64,000 nt of DNA from Erysipelotrichaceae bacterium (GCA_015058945.1 SVBF01000017.1:57999-121998); one strand, 5' to 3'; numbered from the stretch's first letter, positions 24,801-34,175 are shown. Numbers and translations are program-made. Notes: generated by a model not told the origin, from the sequence alone.

Positions 24801-26800
24801 ACGTCAAATTGCCTGACCTTGAAATCAACATCGCGGAAGAAAGGGCGGCGGATATCGGCAAAGAGTACATTGAAATCCGTTGCTATGCCGCCACGCTTTA
24901 CAACTGCGACATCTTATGGAAATGGGATGGCGCCGAAATCGAAGACGGGTATCGGCGATTCGACGGCTTGGTCCCCGGCAGCGAGCATACGTTATCGCTT
25001 TACCGCAAATACCACGGCGAATTCGTCTTGGCGGAGGAAAAGAAATATCAAACCCATGATGCCTTATCCGATTTCGAGCTTGTCTCCTTCAACGTAACGT
25101 CCGGTTATGGCAGCGCGAGGGTGAACTTCACGGTGCGTTCGCATTATGCTTACCTCGAGAACATGACGTTTGAGATTTGGAACAAAGGCGCGGTCTTCGC
25201 CACCGTTTATACCGCTGGGCTAGGAAAGGGTGAAGGCGGCGAACGCTATGGCTCGTGGAACTTCGATATGGGGCGTTATTTCTGCTATGAGGACGTCGAA
25301 TTCTATGTGTTCTACGAAGGGACGCAGCAATATCGCAAGATCGCTGATGTCGCCGACGTATGCAGCCTCCATTACGCGCCCTTTACGGACTATAACCTCA
25401 CGATTACCCATTCGGGCATCCGTCTGCATACCGGCGTCACTTACTCCAATTGGCCCGGCGGACCGAACGACTTGCTGCTTGAGGTCTATGATGGCGAAAC
25501 CTTGTTGTTCTCTAAGCGCAGCGAAGAGGGACTCGGTGGCATATGGGAAGCGATCGGCTATTCAGTGGAAACGGGCGGCAACCGCACATTCCGCGTCGTC
25601 CTTTCCGGCCTATTCCCCAACGGTTCCAAGGAAGCTGTCGCCGAAAAAGAGGTCGTCGTCAGATGCTATACGCCGTTTGAGCTTGCCGAGGGTTATAGCT
25701 TCGAAATCGAAGAACAGGAAAACAATGCGCCACGAACCCATTTGCATACCGGGCATTATGACGCGGACGTCATGTATGAAGGCCAAGTTATCTATGTTCT
25801 TGATGGCGTCGAAACCATTGGTGAGCAATTCGACAACGGTGAAGAGCACATTTACGGTCGCATCCCTGGTTTGCCGAATTCCGGTGAACATTCACTTAAG
25901 GTTTATCTTGAGGTGTCGGGCGTTCGTAAACTCGTCTATGAAGGCACCGTTGAGGGAAAACCCATCGCCCCTACTGTCTCTTGCGGCATTGAAGCCACGG
26001 CCCAAGAAATCACGGTCACGCTAAATAACCCCGATGATGCGTGGACGTATTTCTGCCGCTTTAATACCGAAGAGGCGGATCCGAATTATGGCGAAAACCA
26101 CGTCTTTTCGTTCCAAAATTACATCCCCGGCTCTTATTACGACATTTATCTCTACGGTTATCATAAAGACAACACCGGCTGCATTTACCTCTTAAACAAA
26201 TATTCGGTTTCCACGCCGGAAGACAAAACGGTGATCACGACCGCGGATATCTCTTTTGAATATTATTCCGCCGTCATCGATTTGGCGCTTACTCCCGGAG
26301 CGTTATTTGACGAGGTCGAGATTTATTTCGACGGGAAGTATTTCCGTTTCGGCAAAAGCGACATCGTCGACGGGCATCTGCGGCAGCGCCTTGTCTTGAC
26401 CTCAAATTATCTTTCCTCTTCCACTTCCGGCAACTTACTCATCACCGTGGTTCATAAAACCGAGAATGGCACTGCTTTCTATGGCGCGGACCAAATCTCT
26501 CAAGGTTATAGCATCGAGACCTATTACCACGCGGAGGAGCATGACGCCGAATTGACCACCATACAGACTTCTTATTCACAAAGCATCGTTAAGGAAGGCC
26601 TCAAGATCAGCAACATCCCTGCCCTCTCCTCTTTGGATGGCGATTGCAGGATCTACGCGGACGGTGAACTCGTTTACGAAGCCTCAATGGAAGAGGTCAA
26701 GGCCTTAGAGGATTGGATCATCCTCCCAGACATCACAAACGAAAACGCCACGGTGACGATCTACATCGATTCGCCTTACGGGAATTACCAAATCCGATAA
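21878..26800 (+). CDS. Very large surface lipoprotein with beta-sandwich repeats
   Basis: The 1640-residue product has a lipoprotein signal (MKTVAKPF, hydrophobic core, lipobox LASC with Cys22), then a Ser/Glu/Gln spacer, another Ser/Glu-rich stretch near residues 130-155, and thereafter a long acidic, Tyr-rich chain of about 90-110-residue units. Units end in recurring phrases like L..GxEY.Y.LY, which is typical of fibronectin type III-like domains. I see no catalytic motif or sortase signal. The ATG at 21878 fits the signal peptide; the ATG at 21854 lies directly against AAAGGAG, too close for use. Divergent from hddA and followed 44 bases later by an FGGY kinase. Likely adhesin or surface scaffold. 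Confidence 0.8.
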   Translation: MKTVAKPFIVLFLSCLLPLASCAQGSSETSSSQEQSSISWNDYFEVKRIEVESDRATITLKAKPVEGVASYYVRIAPSDNISAKQEQTVSPSENDVTLSFDRLLADTTYNLIVGINKTDGGYVQLLEREFTTAAEYISTSSAEDSSEESSSEDVRPSQTLSFDSIIETAEGFKVSLVSSAKTEYFYSIFYDDDTSSALKEERREMEEGKNEISFPASRKFECGFLFRYCDLNATEPSDIEIRFDQINFEDPARILAVTPLNIAVDGFDLQIKTYNPGSRSEIQVFVGGALHSSFTESGTKTVSVSGLNENTPYPVSVLAKNSSSLKTETYAEQNVTTLAKDHGKPALSITEKGEDFVRFDLSSTGPTETYSLKLYAHGSEEEAVDPISHRLADGENADITINDLEPGKEYDYRLYRIDDAVSTLVIQGGFTTPKYERGSARLSASANHEDHCYHIEIVGVQNPGDKTYFELFRLSTNECVYQGQPKEGEEVLVRIDDATKTETFYLTAGFEGEEKTEVSRVSVDPIEGEFAVDVLCNVIGGTRLVARAPKGYETLYLTLYLSGSYFVRYEVKAGEENLFVSAFERYVLSLGKGCDIVLSGNIALRPAESVELSEFTLDASYDSVLIKGKFVDADGAIDEVMYRVLKEGKVTLDGKIALDEQLAFSCVVDGLNEKTDYQIVIIITNRFTFVDEEKSARNFTTTSYLEEVPHGVNVTLTAATNSSLTVSATAFGETKMTYNFYWNGNYVGYRELSPGESQSYTVNSLDANTVATFSAELYYGGEWIKVYEGQFKTTVNPVPTLKNFDYSVTGSRVHFEIEVEQGQPNCPIYIDLAGQTKYPEWREGDQWYCDFYINYGVSEDFEFYCLYQKDASSEQERVVLKQGTAVTSAYFDLYEPEASFGDESISPYSYSIAFDVTYGERYVELVYDGPCDVSLAEYNGNQYGLNFPHDYDGETFTLRFYATYGKEARLLSEKDVKLPDLEINIAEERAADIGKEYIEIRCYAATLYNCDILWKWDGAEIEDGYRRFDGLVPGSEHTLSLYRKYHGEFVLAEEKKYQTHDALSDFELVSFNVTSGYGSARVNFTVRSHYAYLENMTFEIWNKGAVFATVYTAGLGKGEGGERYGSWNFDMGRYFCYEDVEFYVFYEGTQQYRKIADVADVCSLHYAPFTDYNLTITHSGIRLHTGVTYSNWPGGPNDLLLEVYDGETLLFSKRSEEGLGGIWEAIGYSVETGGNRTFRVVLSGLFPNGSKEAVAEKEVVVRCYTPFELAEGYSFEIEEQENNAPRTHLHTGHYDADVMYEGQVIYVLDGVETIGEQFDNGEEHIYGRIPGLPNSGEHSLKVYLEVSGVRKLVYEGTVEGKPIAPTVSCGIEATAQEITVTLNNPDDAWTYFCRFNTEEADPNYGENHVFSFQNYIPGSYYDIYLYGYHKDNTGCIYLLNKYSVSTPEDKTVITTADISFEYYSAVIDLALTPGALFDEVEIYFDGKYFRFGKSDIVDGHLRQRLVLTSNYLSSSTSGNLLITVVHKTENGTAFYGADQISQGYSIETYYHAEEHDAELTTIQTSYSQSIVKEGLKISNIPALSSLDGDCRIYADGELVYEASMEEVKALEDWIILPDITNENATVTIYIDSPYGNYQIR

Positions 26801-26832
26801 AGGATATTTCTCCTTCGCCTTGAGAAGTAAAA

Positions 26833-26838
26833 TATACA
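26833..26838 (+). promoter_or_regulatory. -10 element directly before the FGGY kinase start
   Basis: TATACA ends six bases before the ATG at 26845; no ribosome site is present. No good -35, so confidence is low. Confidence 0.35.
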
Positions 26839-26844
26839 AACAAT

Positions 26845-28401
26845 ATGAACAAAGAACCATTAGCCCTAACGTTTGATTTCGGTACGCAGTCCGTCCGCGC
26901 CTGCATTTACGACACGCATGGCGAATGCCTCGCCCTCGAGTCAAAGAAATACGAACCGGCCTATTATTCAAGCAAACCCGGCTATGCGGAGATGGACCCC
27001 GCCTATTATTTCGACTGCCTATGCGAATGCACGAAGCGTTTGGTCAAGGAATATCCCGATCTCCTTTCCCGCGTCGAAGGCATCGAGCTCGATTGCTTCC
27101 GCGACTCCGCCGTCTTGCTCGACAAGGACCATAACGTCATCCGTCCGATGATCCTTTGGCTCGATTCGCGCATGGCGGAATGCAAGAAGCCCCTACCCCT
27201 GCTCTCCCGCACGCTGTTCTCTCTCGTCGGCAAAAGCGACGTCATCCGCCTCAACCGCAAGCGCACGATGGCGAACTGGATCAAGGAGAACGAGCCCGAG
27301 AATTTCGCGAAGATCGACAAATACGTCTCGGTTTCCACCTATTTCATCTACCGTTTGACCGGGGAACTCAAGGATTCCCCTTCCGATTTCACCGGCCATT
27401 ACCCGCTCGACTATAAGAACAAACGCTGGTATGCCAAGCCGGAAACGCACCTTCAGGGCCAGATTTTCTCCTTAAGGCGCGACCAGCTCGTCGAACTCGT
27501 CGATACCCAAGGGTTGCTTGGCAAGATCTCGGAAGAAGGCGCGAAGGCGACCGGCATCCCCGCGGGCATCCCTCTCTTCGCGGGTGGTTCGGACAAATCC
27601 TGCGAGACGCTTGGTTCCGGCGTGTACGACAACCGTTACGCCGCGGTGAGCCTAGGGACGGCCTGCACCATCGAGACCGTCACCAAGAAATACAAAGGCC
27701 CGCAACCCTTCTTGCCCGCCTACCCTTCCGTGCAGAAAGACGTCTACAACATGGACGTCCAAATCTATCGCGGCTTTTGGATGATCAATTGGTTCCTCAA
27801 GGAATTCGGCGCCTATAACATCGACGACCTCATCACCACCGACGTGACCCCCGAGGAATATAACAAGAAGCTTTTCGATATCCCCGCCGGCAGCGATGGT
27901 TTGTTGCTGCAACCCTATTGGGGATCCCCATTAGAACATCCCGAAGTCAAAGGCGCTATTGTCGGCTTCTCCGATTACACGACCAAAGTCCATTTCTATA
28001 AGGCCATCATTGAAGGCATCGGATACGAGTTACGCGTCGCTAAGGATAATTTCGAAAAGGCGCTCGGCCATAAGTTCGAGGCGATTCGCGTCTCCGGCGG
28101 CGGCGCGCGTTCGGACGAGGTATGCCAAATCCTCGCCGACCTTTTCGGCACTAAAGTGGAGAAACTTCAGACCGTGGAGACTTCTTCCTTAGGCGCGGCG
28201 ATGGGCGTGTTCTTGTCCTTGGGCGTATATGGCTCCGCGGAAGAGGCTTGCGCGAAGATGGTTCGCGTCACGAAGAGCTTCACCCCGAACCCAGAAAACA
28301 CCAAGATTTACGACGCCCTTTATGCGAATGCGTACAAGGGCCTATACAAAGCGTTAAAGAAAACGTACCGCTATTTGTATCAGTTCGGTTCTCAGAAATA
28401 A
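26845..28401 (+). CDS. FGGY-family carbohydrate kinase
   Basis: The 518-residue protein has the two-lobed actin-like ATPase fold of sugar kinases: phosphate-1 loop LTFDFGTQSVRACIYD at residues 8-23, GGSDKSCETLGSG near 248-260, and the C-terminal adenosine site RVSGGGARSDEVCQ near 414-427. Length matches xylulokinase and glycerol kinase. The exact sugar cannot be told from sequence; there is no isomerase, aldolase or transporter beside it. A terminator follows. The start lacks a ribosome site and lies just after a possible -10 element. Confidence 0.88.
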   Translation: MNKEPLALTFDFGTQSVRACIYDTHGECLALESKKYEPAYYSSKPGYAEMDPAYYFDCLCECTKRLVKEYPDLLSRVEGIELDCFRDSAVLLDKDHNVIRPMILWLDSRMAECKKPLPLLSRTLFSLVGKSDVIRLNRKRTMANWIKENEPENFAKIDKYVSVSTYFIYRLTGELKDSPSDFTGHYPLDYKNKRWYAKPETHLQGQIFSLRRDQLVELVDTQGLLGKISEEGAKATGIPAGIPLFAGGSDKSCETLGSGVYDNRYAAVSLGTACTIETVTKKYKGPQPFLPAYPSVQKDVYNMDVQIYRGFWMINWFLKEFGAYNIDDLITTDVTPEEYNKKLFDIPAGSDGLLLQPYWGSPLEHPEVKGAIVGFSDYTTKVHFYKAIIEGIGYELRVAKDNFEKALGHKFEAIRVSGGGARSDEVCQILADLFGTKVEKLQTVETSSLGAAMGVFLSLGVYGSAEEACAKMVRVTKSFTPNPENTKIYDALYANAYKGLYKALKKTYRYLYQFGSQK

Positions 28402-28410
28402 CGGGAAAAA

Positions 28411-28432
28411 AACGCGGAAACGACCGCGTTTT
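28411..28432 (+). terminator. Intrinsic terminator after the FGGY kinase
   Basis: AACGCGG (28411-28417) pairs with CCGCGTT (28424-28430). The T-run is short. Confidence 0.65.
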
Positions 28433-28459
28433 GCAAGGTTCGTCAAAAAACTGCAGGGT

Positions 28460-30292
28460 TTAGGAGAACGATTCCTCCGCCTTTCCCATCGGATTGTTGC
28501 CAAGGAATTGCGCGTTATAGAGGTCGGCATAGAAGCCGCCTTTTTTGAGCAGTTCCTCATGGGTGCCCTGCTCGATGAGCTTGCCTTTGTTCATGACCAA
28601 GATGAGCTTGGCATTCTTAATCGTGGAGAGGCGGTGGGCGATCACGAAGGAGGTGCGTCCCTTCATCACGTCTTCCATGGCGTCTTGGATGGCCTTCTCG
28701 GTACGGGTGTCGACGGAGGAGGTCGCCTCGTCGAGGATCATGATCTTCGGCTCTGAGACGATGGCGCGGGCGATGGTCAAAAGCTGGCGTTGGCCTTGGG
28801 AGATGTTCGTTCCGTCCTCGTTGAGCTCGAAATCGTAGCCGCCGGGTAAGGTGGAGATGAAGTGGTCGGCGTGGGCGGCTTTGGCGGCGGCGATGACTTC
28901 CTCGTCGGTCGCGAGCAAACGTCCGTAACGGATGTTCTCCATGATCGTGCCGCTGAAGAGCCAGGTGTCTTGCAAGACCATGCCCATGCTCTGCCTTAAG
29001 GCGGCGCGTTCGTAATCGCGGATGTCGTGCCCGTCGAGTTTGATGGAACCGCCGTTGACCTCATAGAAGCGCATCAAGAGGTTCACGATCGTCGTCTTTC
29101 CCGCGCCGGTGGGGCCGACGAGGGCAACCATCTCGCCGGGTTCGACGTGGATGTTCATGTCCTCAATGAGCGGCTTTTCCGGAACGTAGGAGAACGAGAC
29201 GGATTCGAAATCGATCCTGCCTTGGATGGCGTCGGGGTCGCGGAACGCGTCTTCTTTGTCCGGCTCCTGCTCCTGCACGTCGAGCAAGGCATAAGTGCGT
29301 TCGGCGGCCGCTGCCATGGATTGGATGGTCGCGGCGAGTTGGCCGAGTTGCTGGAAGGGCGATTGCAGGATGTTTAAGAACATGATGAACGCCACGAGGT
29401 CGCCGAAGTTGGAGCCATCGATCAAACCGGCGACGACGGAAACGGCGACGAAGCCGAAATTATAGACGAAGCGCATCGTCGGATAGATGAAGCCACTGAT
29501 CCATTGCGACTTGCGGTCGGCTTCGGTCATGACCTCATTGACTTCGTCAAAGACTTGAAGGCTACGTTCTTCCTGGCCGAAGAGTTTAAGGATCTTTTGA
29601 CCGCTGTAGTCTTCTTCGATGTGAGATTCGAGGACGCCATAGTGCTTGCGGTAAATCTGGAATTGCTTTCTGGAACGCTTGGCGATGAGGACGACCACGA
29701 TCAAAGTGATGGGCATGGTGGAAAGGACCACAAGGCTTAGCGCCCAGTTTTGGATGAACATGGCGATGATGCCGCCCACGAAGAGGACGACGCTCGAGCA
29801 GATGGCCTTATAGACGCTTGCGAAGTTGCGGCCGATGTTGTCCAAGTCATTCGTGCAGCGCGCGAGGATGTCGCCAGAGGCGTTCGCGTCGAAATAGGAT
29901 AAGGGAAGGCGATCGAGTTTGGCCTTAAGTTTCTCGCGTTGACGGTAAACCCAGACGGCGATGACCTTTTCGATGATCCACGTCCCACCCCAACCGCATA
30001 ACGCGGAGCCGAGGTAGAGGCCGAGGAGAATGCCGAACATTTGATAGACATAGGGCCAGTTGACCGAGGTGATGATCGTTTTGTCTTCGACGTTGGCGAC
30101 TTGGAAGATGCTTGGGAGGTCATTGAGCACCGCGCCGAGCATGATGGGGGTCGCCACGGAGACGAGCGCGGAAATCAGACACAGGACGAAGACGGCGACG
30201 AGTTGCTTGGATTGCGGCTTAAAGTCGCCGGCCATGCGACGGACGGTGCCCTTCATGTCCTTGGGTTTGCCAAAGGCGCCGCGGCGAGCCAT
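28460..30292 (-). CDS. ABC exporter half-transporter, catalytically canonical subunit
   Basis: The 610-residue protein fuses a six-helix exporter domain (about residues 1-340) to an ATPase: Walker A VGPTGAGKTT near 395, signature ISQGQRQ near 490, Walker B IMILDEATSSVD with the catalytic Glu, and H-loop VIAHRLS. It forms a pair with the upstream gene, whose ATPase has a Gln in place of the H-loop His. Such pairs act as heterodimeric exporters of drugs or lipids (BmrCD/TM287-288 type). Overlaps the partner by one base; the TetR gene upstream is the likely regulator. Confidence 0.92.
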   Translation of the reverse strand: MARRGAFGKPKDMKGTVRRMAGDFKPQSKQLVAVFVLCLISALVSVATPIMLGAVLNDLPSIFQVANVEDKTIITSVNWPYVYQMFGILLGLYLGSALCGWGGTWIIEKVIAVWVYRQREKLKAKLDRLPLSYFDANASGDILARCTNDLDNIGRNFASVYKAICSSVVLFVGGIIAMFIQNWALSLVVLSTMPITLIVVVLIAKRSRKQFQIYRKHYGVLESHIEEDYSGQKILKLFGQEERSLQVFDEVNEVMTEADRKSQWISGFIYPTMRFVYNFGFVAVSVVAGLIDGSNFGDLVAFIMFLNILQSPFQQLGQLAATIQSMAAAAERTYALLDVQEQEPDKEDAFRDPDAIQGRIDFESVSFSYVPEKPLIEDMNIHVEPGEMVALVGPTGAGKTTIVNLLMRFYEVNGGSIKLDGHDIRDYERAALRQSMGMVLQDTWLFSGTIMENIRYGRLLATDEEVIAAAKAAHADHFISTLPGGYDFELNEDGTNISQGQRQLLTIARAIVSEPKIMILDEATSSVDTRTEKAIQDAMEDVMKGRTSFVIAHRLSTIKNAKLILVMNKGKLIEQGTHEELLKKGGFYADLYNAQFLGNNPMGKAEESFS

Positions 30293-32151
30293 TATTCGGC
30301 ACCTCCTTCCGCGAGGATCTTCTTCTCGAGGCTCATCGTCTTTTGGATTTCATCCGCGTCGAGTTGAGAATGGACGATTTCCTGATACACGGGGCACGTC
30401 TTCATGAGTTCGGCATGTCTGCCTTGGCCGACGAGCTTGCCTTCGTTAAGGACGAGGATGTTGTCCGCGTCGAGGATGGTGGAGACGCGCTGGGCGACGA
30501 TGATGATCGAGGAATCCTTCGTGTAGCCCTTCAAGGCGTGACGCAGCTTGGTGTCGGTGCGGAAATCGAGGGCGGAGAAGGAGTCGTCGAAGATATAGAC
30601 CTCGGCCTTTCTCACAAGCGCGCGGGCGATGCAAAGACGCTGGCGCTGACCGCCGGAGAAGTTCTTGCCACCCTGCTCCACCTCGGAATCGATGCCCGCT
30701 TCCTTCTGCGAGACGAAATGCGCGGCTTGGGCGACCTCAAGGGCTTTGTTGATGTCTTCTTCGGTCGCTTCCGGCGCGCCGAAGAGCATGTTGGAACGGA
30801 TGGTTCCTTTAAACAGCAAGGCCTGCTGGGGGATAAAGCCGATCTTCGCGCGCAAATCTTTCGTGCGATAGTCTTTCACGTTGTGCCCGTCGACGAGGAT
30901 TTCGCCTTCGGTGACGTCATAAAGGCGCGGGATGAGATTGATCACCGAACTCTTGCCCGAGCCGGTGGAACCGATGATCGCGGTCGTTTGACCTGGCTTC
31001 ACGGTGAAGGAAATGTTGGTCAGGGAGGGAGCGTCCGCGTCGGGAAAAGCGAACGTGACGTTGCGGAATTCCACAAGGCCGTCGCCCTTAAACGGTTCCA
31101 CGGGGTTTTCGGGTTCGGGGATGGTGAGCTCCTCGTCCAGCACGGCGTTAATGCGCCTGGCGCAGACGGAGGCGCGCGGCCACATGATGAGCAAGAAGGA
31201 GAACATCATGAACGCGGACATGAGTTCCATCGCGTATTCGGCGGAGGCTAAGATGCCTGGGAAGCGGAGCATGACTTCGCCCCAAGGAAGGCCGTTATAC
31301 ATGTTGTAGGCGACGAAATAGATCGCGATATAAGTGAGGTTGAAGGTGATGGTGATGATGGGCTCTCCGAAAGACATGATGCGGGCGAAACGGACGACGG
31401 TGCGGGCGGTTTGGCCGGACACTTCGTTGAAACGCTCGGCTTCGCGCTTTTCCTGGTTGAAGGCGCGGACGACGCGGACACCGGTCAAAGATTCGCGCAA
31501 AACCTTCGTGACTTTGTCGAAAAGCGACTGCATCTTCGAGAACAACGGAATCGCTTTGACGCTGAGCACGACGATGACGAGGATGATGATCGGAATGGAA
31601 ATGGCCAAAATGCCCGCGACGCGGCTGTCATAGGTGGTGATCATGACGATCGAAAGGACCAACGTGATCGGCGCGCGGACCATCGTCCTCAAGCTCATTT
31701 GCACCATTTGCTGACATTGTTCGATGTCGTTGGTGGTTCTGGTGATTAGCGAGGCCGTGCCGAATTTGGTGAATTGGCCGACGGAAAAGTGGGAGACTTT
31801 CGCATAGACCTCGTGGCGGAGACTGCGACCAAAGTTAGCGCCGATATAGCTGACCGCGATGGAAGAACCGAAGGCGATGAGCATGGCACCGGCGGCGAAA
31901 CCGAGCATCACCCCACCGATGATCCAAGTGTCGGTCATGTGGTTGCCGGTAGGCGCGATGAATTCTATGCCGAAAAAGGGGATGAGGCCGCTCCACGTAT
32001 CGGCGTATCCCGTGGAGTCTTGCATGATGGCGGCGATGCGCGACATAAGACTCGGCAACGAAACGCCGAGATAACACTCGATGCCGATGGATATGACCGC
32101 GATGACGATGAGCCACCAAACGGGTTTTAGGTAACGAAAAAGCCGAATCAT
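30292..32151 (-). CDS. ABC exporter half-transporter, degenerate-site subunit
   Basis: The 619-residue partner has six membrane helices (about residues 12-330) and an ATPase with Walker A IIGSTGSGKSS near 397-407 and signature FSGGQRQ near 500. The Walker B end is FDDSFSALD, with Asp instead of the catalytic Glu, and the H-loop is VAQRVS, with Gln instead of His. This is the known asymmetry of heterodimeric exporters: one ATP site is non-hydrolysing. It starts 41 bases after the TetR gene on the same strand, so the three form one operon. Confidence 0.92.
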   Translation of the reverse strand: MIRLFRYLKPVWWLIVIAVISIGIECYLGVSLPSLMSRIAAIMQDSTGYADTWSGLIPFFGIEFIAPTGNHMTDTWIIGGVMLGFAAGAMLIAFGSSIAVSYIGANFGRSLRHEVYAKVSHFSVGQFTKFGTASLITRTTNDIEQCQQMVQMSLRTMVRAPITLVLSIVMITTYDSRVAGILAISIPIIILVIVVLSVKAIPLFSKMQSLFDKVTKVLRESLTGVRVVRAFNQEKREAERFNEVSGQTARTVVRFARIMSFGEPIITITFNLTYIAIYFVAYNMYNGLPWGEVMLRFPGILASAEYAMELMSAFMMFSFLLIMWPRASVCARRINAVLDEELTIPEPENPVEPFKGDGLVEFRNVTFAFPDADAPSLTNISFTVKPGQTTAIIGSTGSGKSSVINLIPRLYDVTEGEILVDGHNVKDYRTKDLRAKIGFIPQQALLFKGTIRSNMLFGAPEATEEDINKALEVAQAAHFVSQKEAGIDSEVEQGGKNFSGGQRQRLCIARALVRKAEVYIFDDSFSALDFRTDTKLRHALKGYTKDSSIIIVAQRVSTILDADNILVLNEGKLVGQGRHAELMKTCPVYQEIVHSQLDADEIQKTMSLEKKILAEGGAE

Positions 32152-32192
32152 CGGCTTTTATTATCCGTGCGCATCCCCAACAAGGAAAGCGC

Positions 32193-32801
32193 TTATTCAC
32201 CAAAAAGAGGTTGCTTGAGCAAAAATCCGTATAACACGTCGGCGGAGGCAAACGGCGCGGCCGACTTTTTGCAAAGGCGATCCAGCCCTGCCTGGACCAT
32301 GTCGATGAAGGCGATGGCGATCTCTTCCGGGGCGCCGGCGATGACTTTGCCTTCCTGCTGACCCTGTTTCACCAAAAGAATGAGGGTGCGGTACAAGTCA
32401 TGACCCTTCGCGAACTCCCTGCCAACTTCGTCTAACGAAGTCGCTTCCGAAAGCGAAATGGTGGTCTTGGCGATGGCGACGTCCTTCGTGGAGCCACGGC
32501 TCACGCGTTCGGCATAATCGGCGATGAGGCGCAGCCCGGCGGTGCCGCCGAGTTCGATCGCCATCTCGGTGGGAAGCTCGGCCTCACCAGTGAGATATTC
32601 GCGGATCAATGCGGCAAAGACGGCTTCCTTGGAATCGAAATAGTGGTAGAAAAGACCATGGGAGCACTTCGCCGGTTTGGTGATGTCGTCGACGGCGGTA
32701 TGGTCATAGCCGTTCGCGGCAAAAGCCTTAAGGGCAAAGGAAAGGAGCTTGGTCCTCCTGCGGTCCTTGATGTTTTGATTCTGCTCTGGTGTGCGTGGCA
32801 T
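32193..32801 (-). CDS. TetR/AcrR family regulator
   Basis: The 202-residue protein has an N-terminal TetR helix-turn-helix: RRTKLLSFALKAFAANGYDHT, then TAVDDITKPAKCSHGLFYHYFDSKEA (split here over residues 14-58). The C-terminal ligand domain is divergent, as usual. The ATG at 32801 has GGAGG nine bases upstream. As first gene of the operon with two ABC exporter genes it likely represses them until a substrate binds. Confidence 0.9.
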   Translation of the reverse strand: MPRTPEQNQNIKDRRRTKLLSFALKAFAANGYDHTAVDDITKPAKCSHGLFYHYFDSKEAVFAALIREYLTGEAELPTEMAIELGGTAGLRLIADYAERVSRGSTKDVAIAKTTISLSEATSLDEVGREFAKGHDLYRTLILLVKQGQQEGKVIAGAPEEIAIAFIDMVQAGLDRLCKKSAAPFASADVLYGFLLKQPLFGE

Positions 32802-32835
32802 GATGCGGTTCCTCCGAAAAAGGCTGACGGCGGTA

Positions 32836-32863
32836 ATCATATCTATCTTTTTAAAATCGTCAA
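32836..32863 (-). promoter_or_regulatory. Promoter of the TetR-ABC operon
   Basis: On the minus strand TTGACG (32858-32863), 16 bases, TATGAT (32836-32841). No clear palindromic operator is visible between them. Confidence 0.7.
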
Positions 32864-32889
32864 CCAAAAAGCGTTTTCATACCCTTTGC

Positions 32890-32922
32890 AAAAAACGCCC
32901 ATCTTCTGGAGGGCGTCATTTT
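32890..32922. terminator. Terminator of the DUF368 gene, usable in both directions
   Basis: ACGCCC (32895-32900) pairs with GGGCGT (32911-32916). The A-run at 32890-32894 gives the T-run for the leftward gene. Confidence 0.75.
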
Positions 32923-32941
32923 TTTCGCGATTGTCTCGACC

Positions 32942-33952
32942 TTATTCCCCAGGTTCGATGGGTGCTTCGGCTTTTGTTTTATCCCGCCGCCCAACGCGTT
33001 TAATAAGGTAATATGTGCCTATCATTACGGCGACGAGGGCGATGCCACCGATGAGGAATTGCCACCACTGATTAACCTTCGGGTCATGGTATACGTCAAA
33101 CATTTCCTGATTGAGGAACATCGAAACGACCGAACCGAGGATGAAGCCGAGGACGACGCTGAAGGTCTCGTGGCGTTTTGTCACCAATAAACGCTTCAAA
33201 AGATGCGAGATGACGAGGAATCCGATGAGCATGCCGACGAGCAACGTGAGGATGACGGTGATGCCGCTTCCCATTCTGCTCGTGTCGCTGAAAATGGATT
33301 GAACCACCAGGTTGCCGTGTTCGTCGTACTGGTTGAAAAAGATGCCCAAAATGGGGTTATATAGGCCAAAGATGAAGAGCAACATGGCCCCAGAGATGCC
33401 CGGCACGAGGCAACTTGCGGCGGAAATGAAGCCGACAACGGCGATCAAAGCATAGATCCAAGGATGGTGGAAGGGGTCATAAACTTCATCTTCAAAGTCT
33501 GGAAGCCAACTGATGACGCCATATTTGTAAAGGGCGCAAAGGACAAACGCGGTGACGCCGATCGCCGCGGCAAAGAGAAAACCCAACGCGATGCGGAAGA
33601 CGTCCCACCGATCGATTTTACGATCCTTAAGCTCATCGGTGATTACCGGCAACGCGCCGATCACAAAACCCGCCAAAGCGGCGATGATGACAAACGGGAA
33701 ATAGATTTTGGCGAAGCGGTTCCACAAAAACATCAAAAGGACGGTGGCGACGAGGCAACCGACACCAATGGGAATCAGCTTCTTCAGCGAATTGAGGAAA
33801 GACCGTTTTTTGGTTAGGCCATCAATGCCGTCGAGCAAATCGTCGTAAACATCGACGACGATACCGACAGTACCCGCGCTGACGCCGGGAAGGATGCCGG
33901 TTCCCAACGCGGTTCCCCTAGCGGCTAAGCTAAACCATTCTTTCGCTTTCAT
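32942..33952 (-). CDS. DUF368 membrane protein
   Basis: The 336-residue protein has about eight hydrophobic helices and the DUF368 opening segment GTGILPGVSAGTVGIVVDVYD near residues 17-37. A second similar PGISGAMLL segment near 175 suggests an internal duplication, as in this family. DUF368 proteins have been proposed as undecaprenyl-phosphate transporters (PopT type), which would recycle the wall lipid carrier. The ATG at 33952 follows TTGAAA-17-CAAAAT by nine bases with no ribosome site. It is a single-gene unit. Confidence 0.85.
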   Translation of the reverse strand: MKAKEWFSLAARGTALGTGILPGVSAGTVGIVVDVYDDLLDGIDGLTKKRSFLNSLKKLIPIGVGCLVATVLLMFLWNRFAKIYFPFVIIAALAGFVIGALPVITDELKDRKIDRWDVFRIALGFLFAAAIGVTAFVLCALYKYGVISWLPDFEDEVYDPFHHPWIYALIAVVGFISAASCLVPGISGAMLLFIFGLYNPILGIFFNQYDEHGNLVVQSIFSDTSRMGSGITVILTLLVGMLIGFLVISHLLKRLLVTKRHETFSVVLGFILGSVVSMFLNQEMFDVYHDPKVNQWWQFLIGGIALVAVMIGTYYLIKRVGRRDKTKAEAPIEPGE

Positions 33953-33961
33953 ACGAAGTGA

Positions 33962-33990
33962 ATTTTGAAGAACAAACCGTTCCTTTTCAA
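33962..33990 (-). promoter_or_regulatory. Promoter of the DUF368 gene, implying a leaderless mRNA
   Basis: TTGAAA (33985-33990), 17 bases, CAAAAT (33962-33967) on the minus strand; nine bases then ATG. Confidence 0.6.
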
Positions 33991-34175
33991 TGAAAAGGTT
34001 TACGAATTTCTTAATGGCGGCCCAAATAGTTTGGGGAACCATATCGCAAAATGGTGGATAAAATCACAGGTTTTGCGTCCTTTAATCGAAAACTGCAGGG
34101 TTTTTGATGCGAAAAAGCGCGCGATGTCTGACGGTTTGTCTTCGACGATGGCCTGCATACAAAGCCGGAGCTTTG

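Noticed and set aside
28447..34103. A 15-base string AAAACTGCAGGGTTT occurs at 28447-28461 and 34089-34103.
   Set aside because: A few 15-base matches are expected by chance in 64 kb, and nothing else around the two sites is shared.
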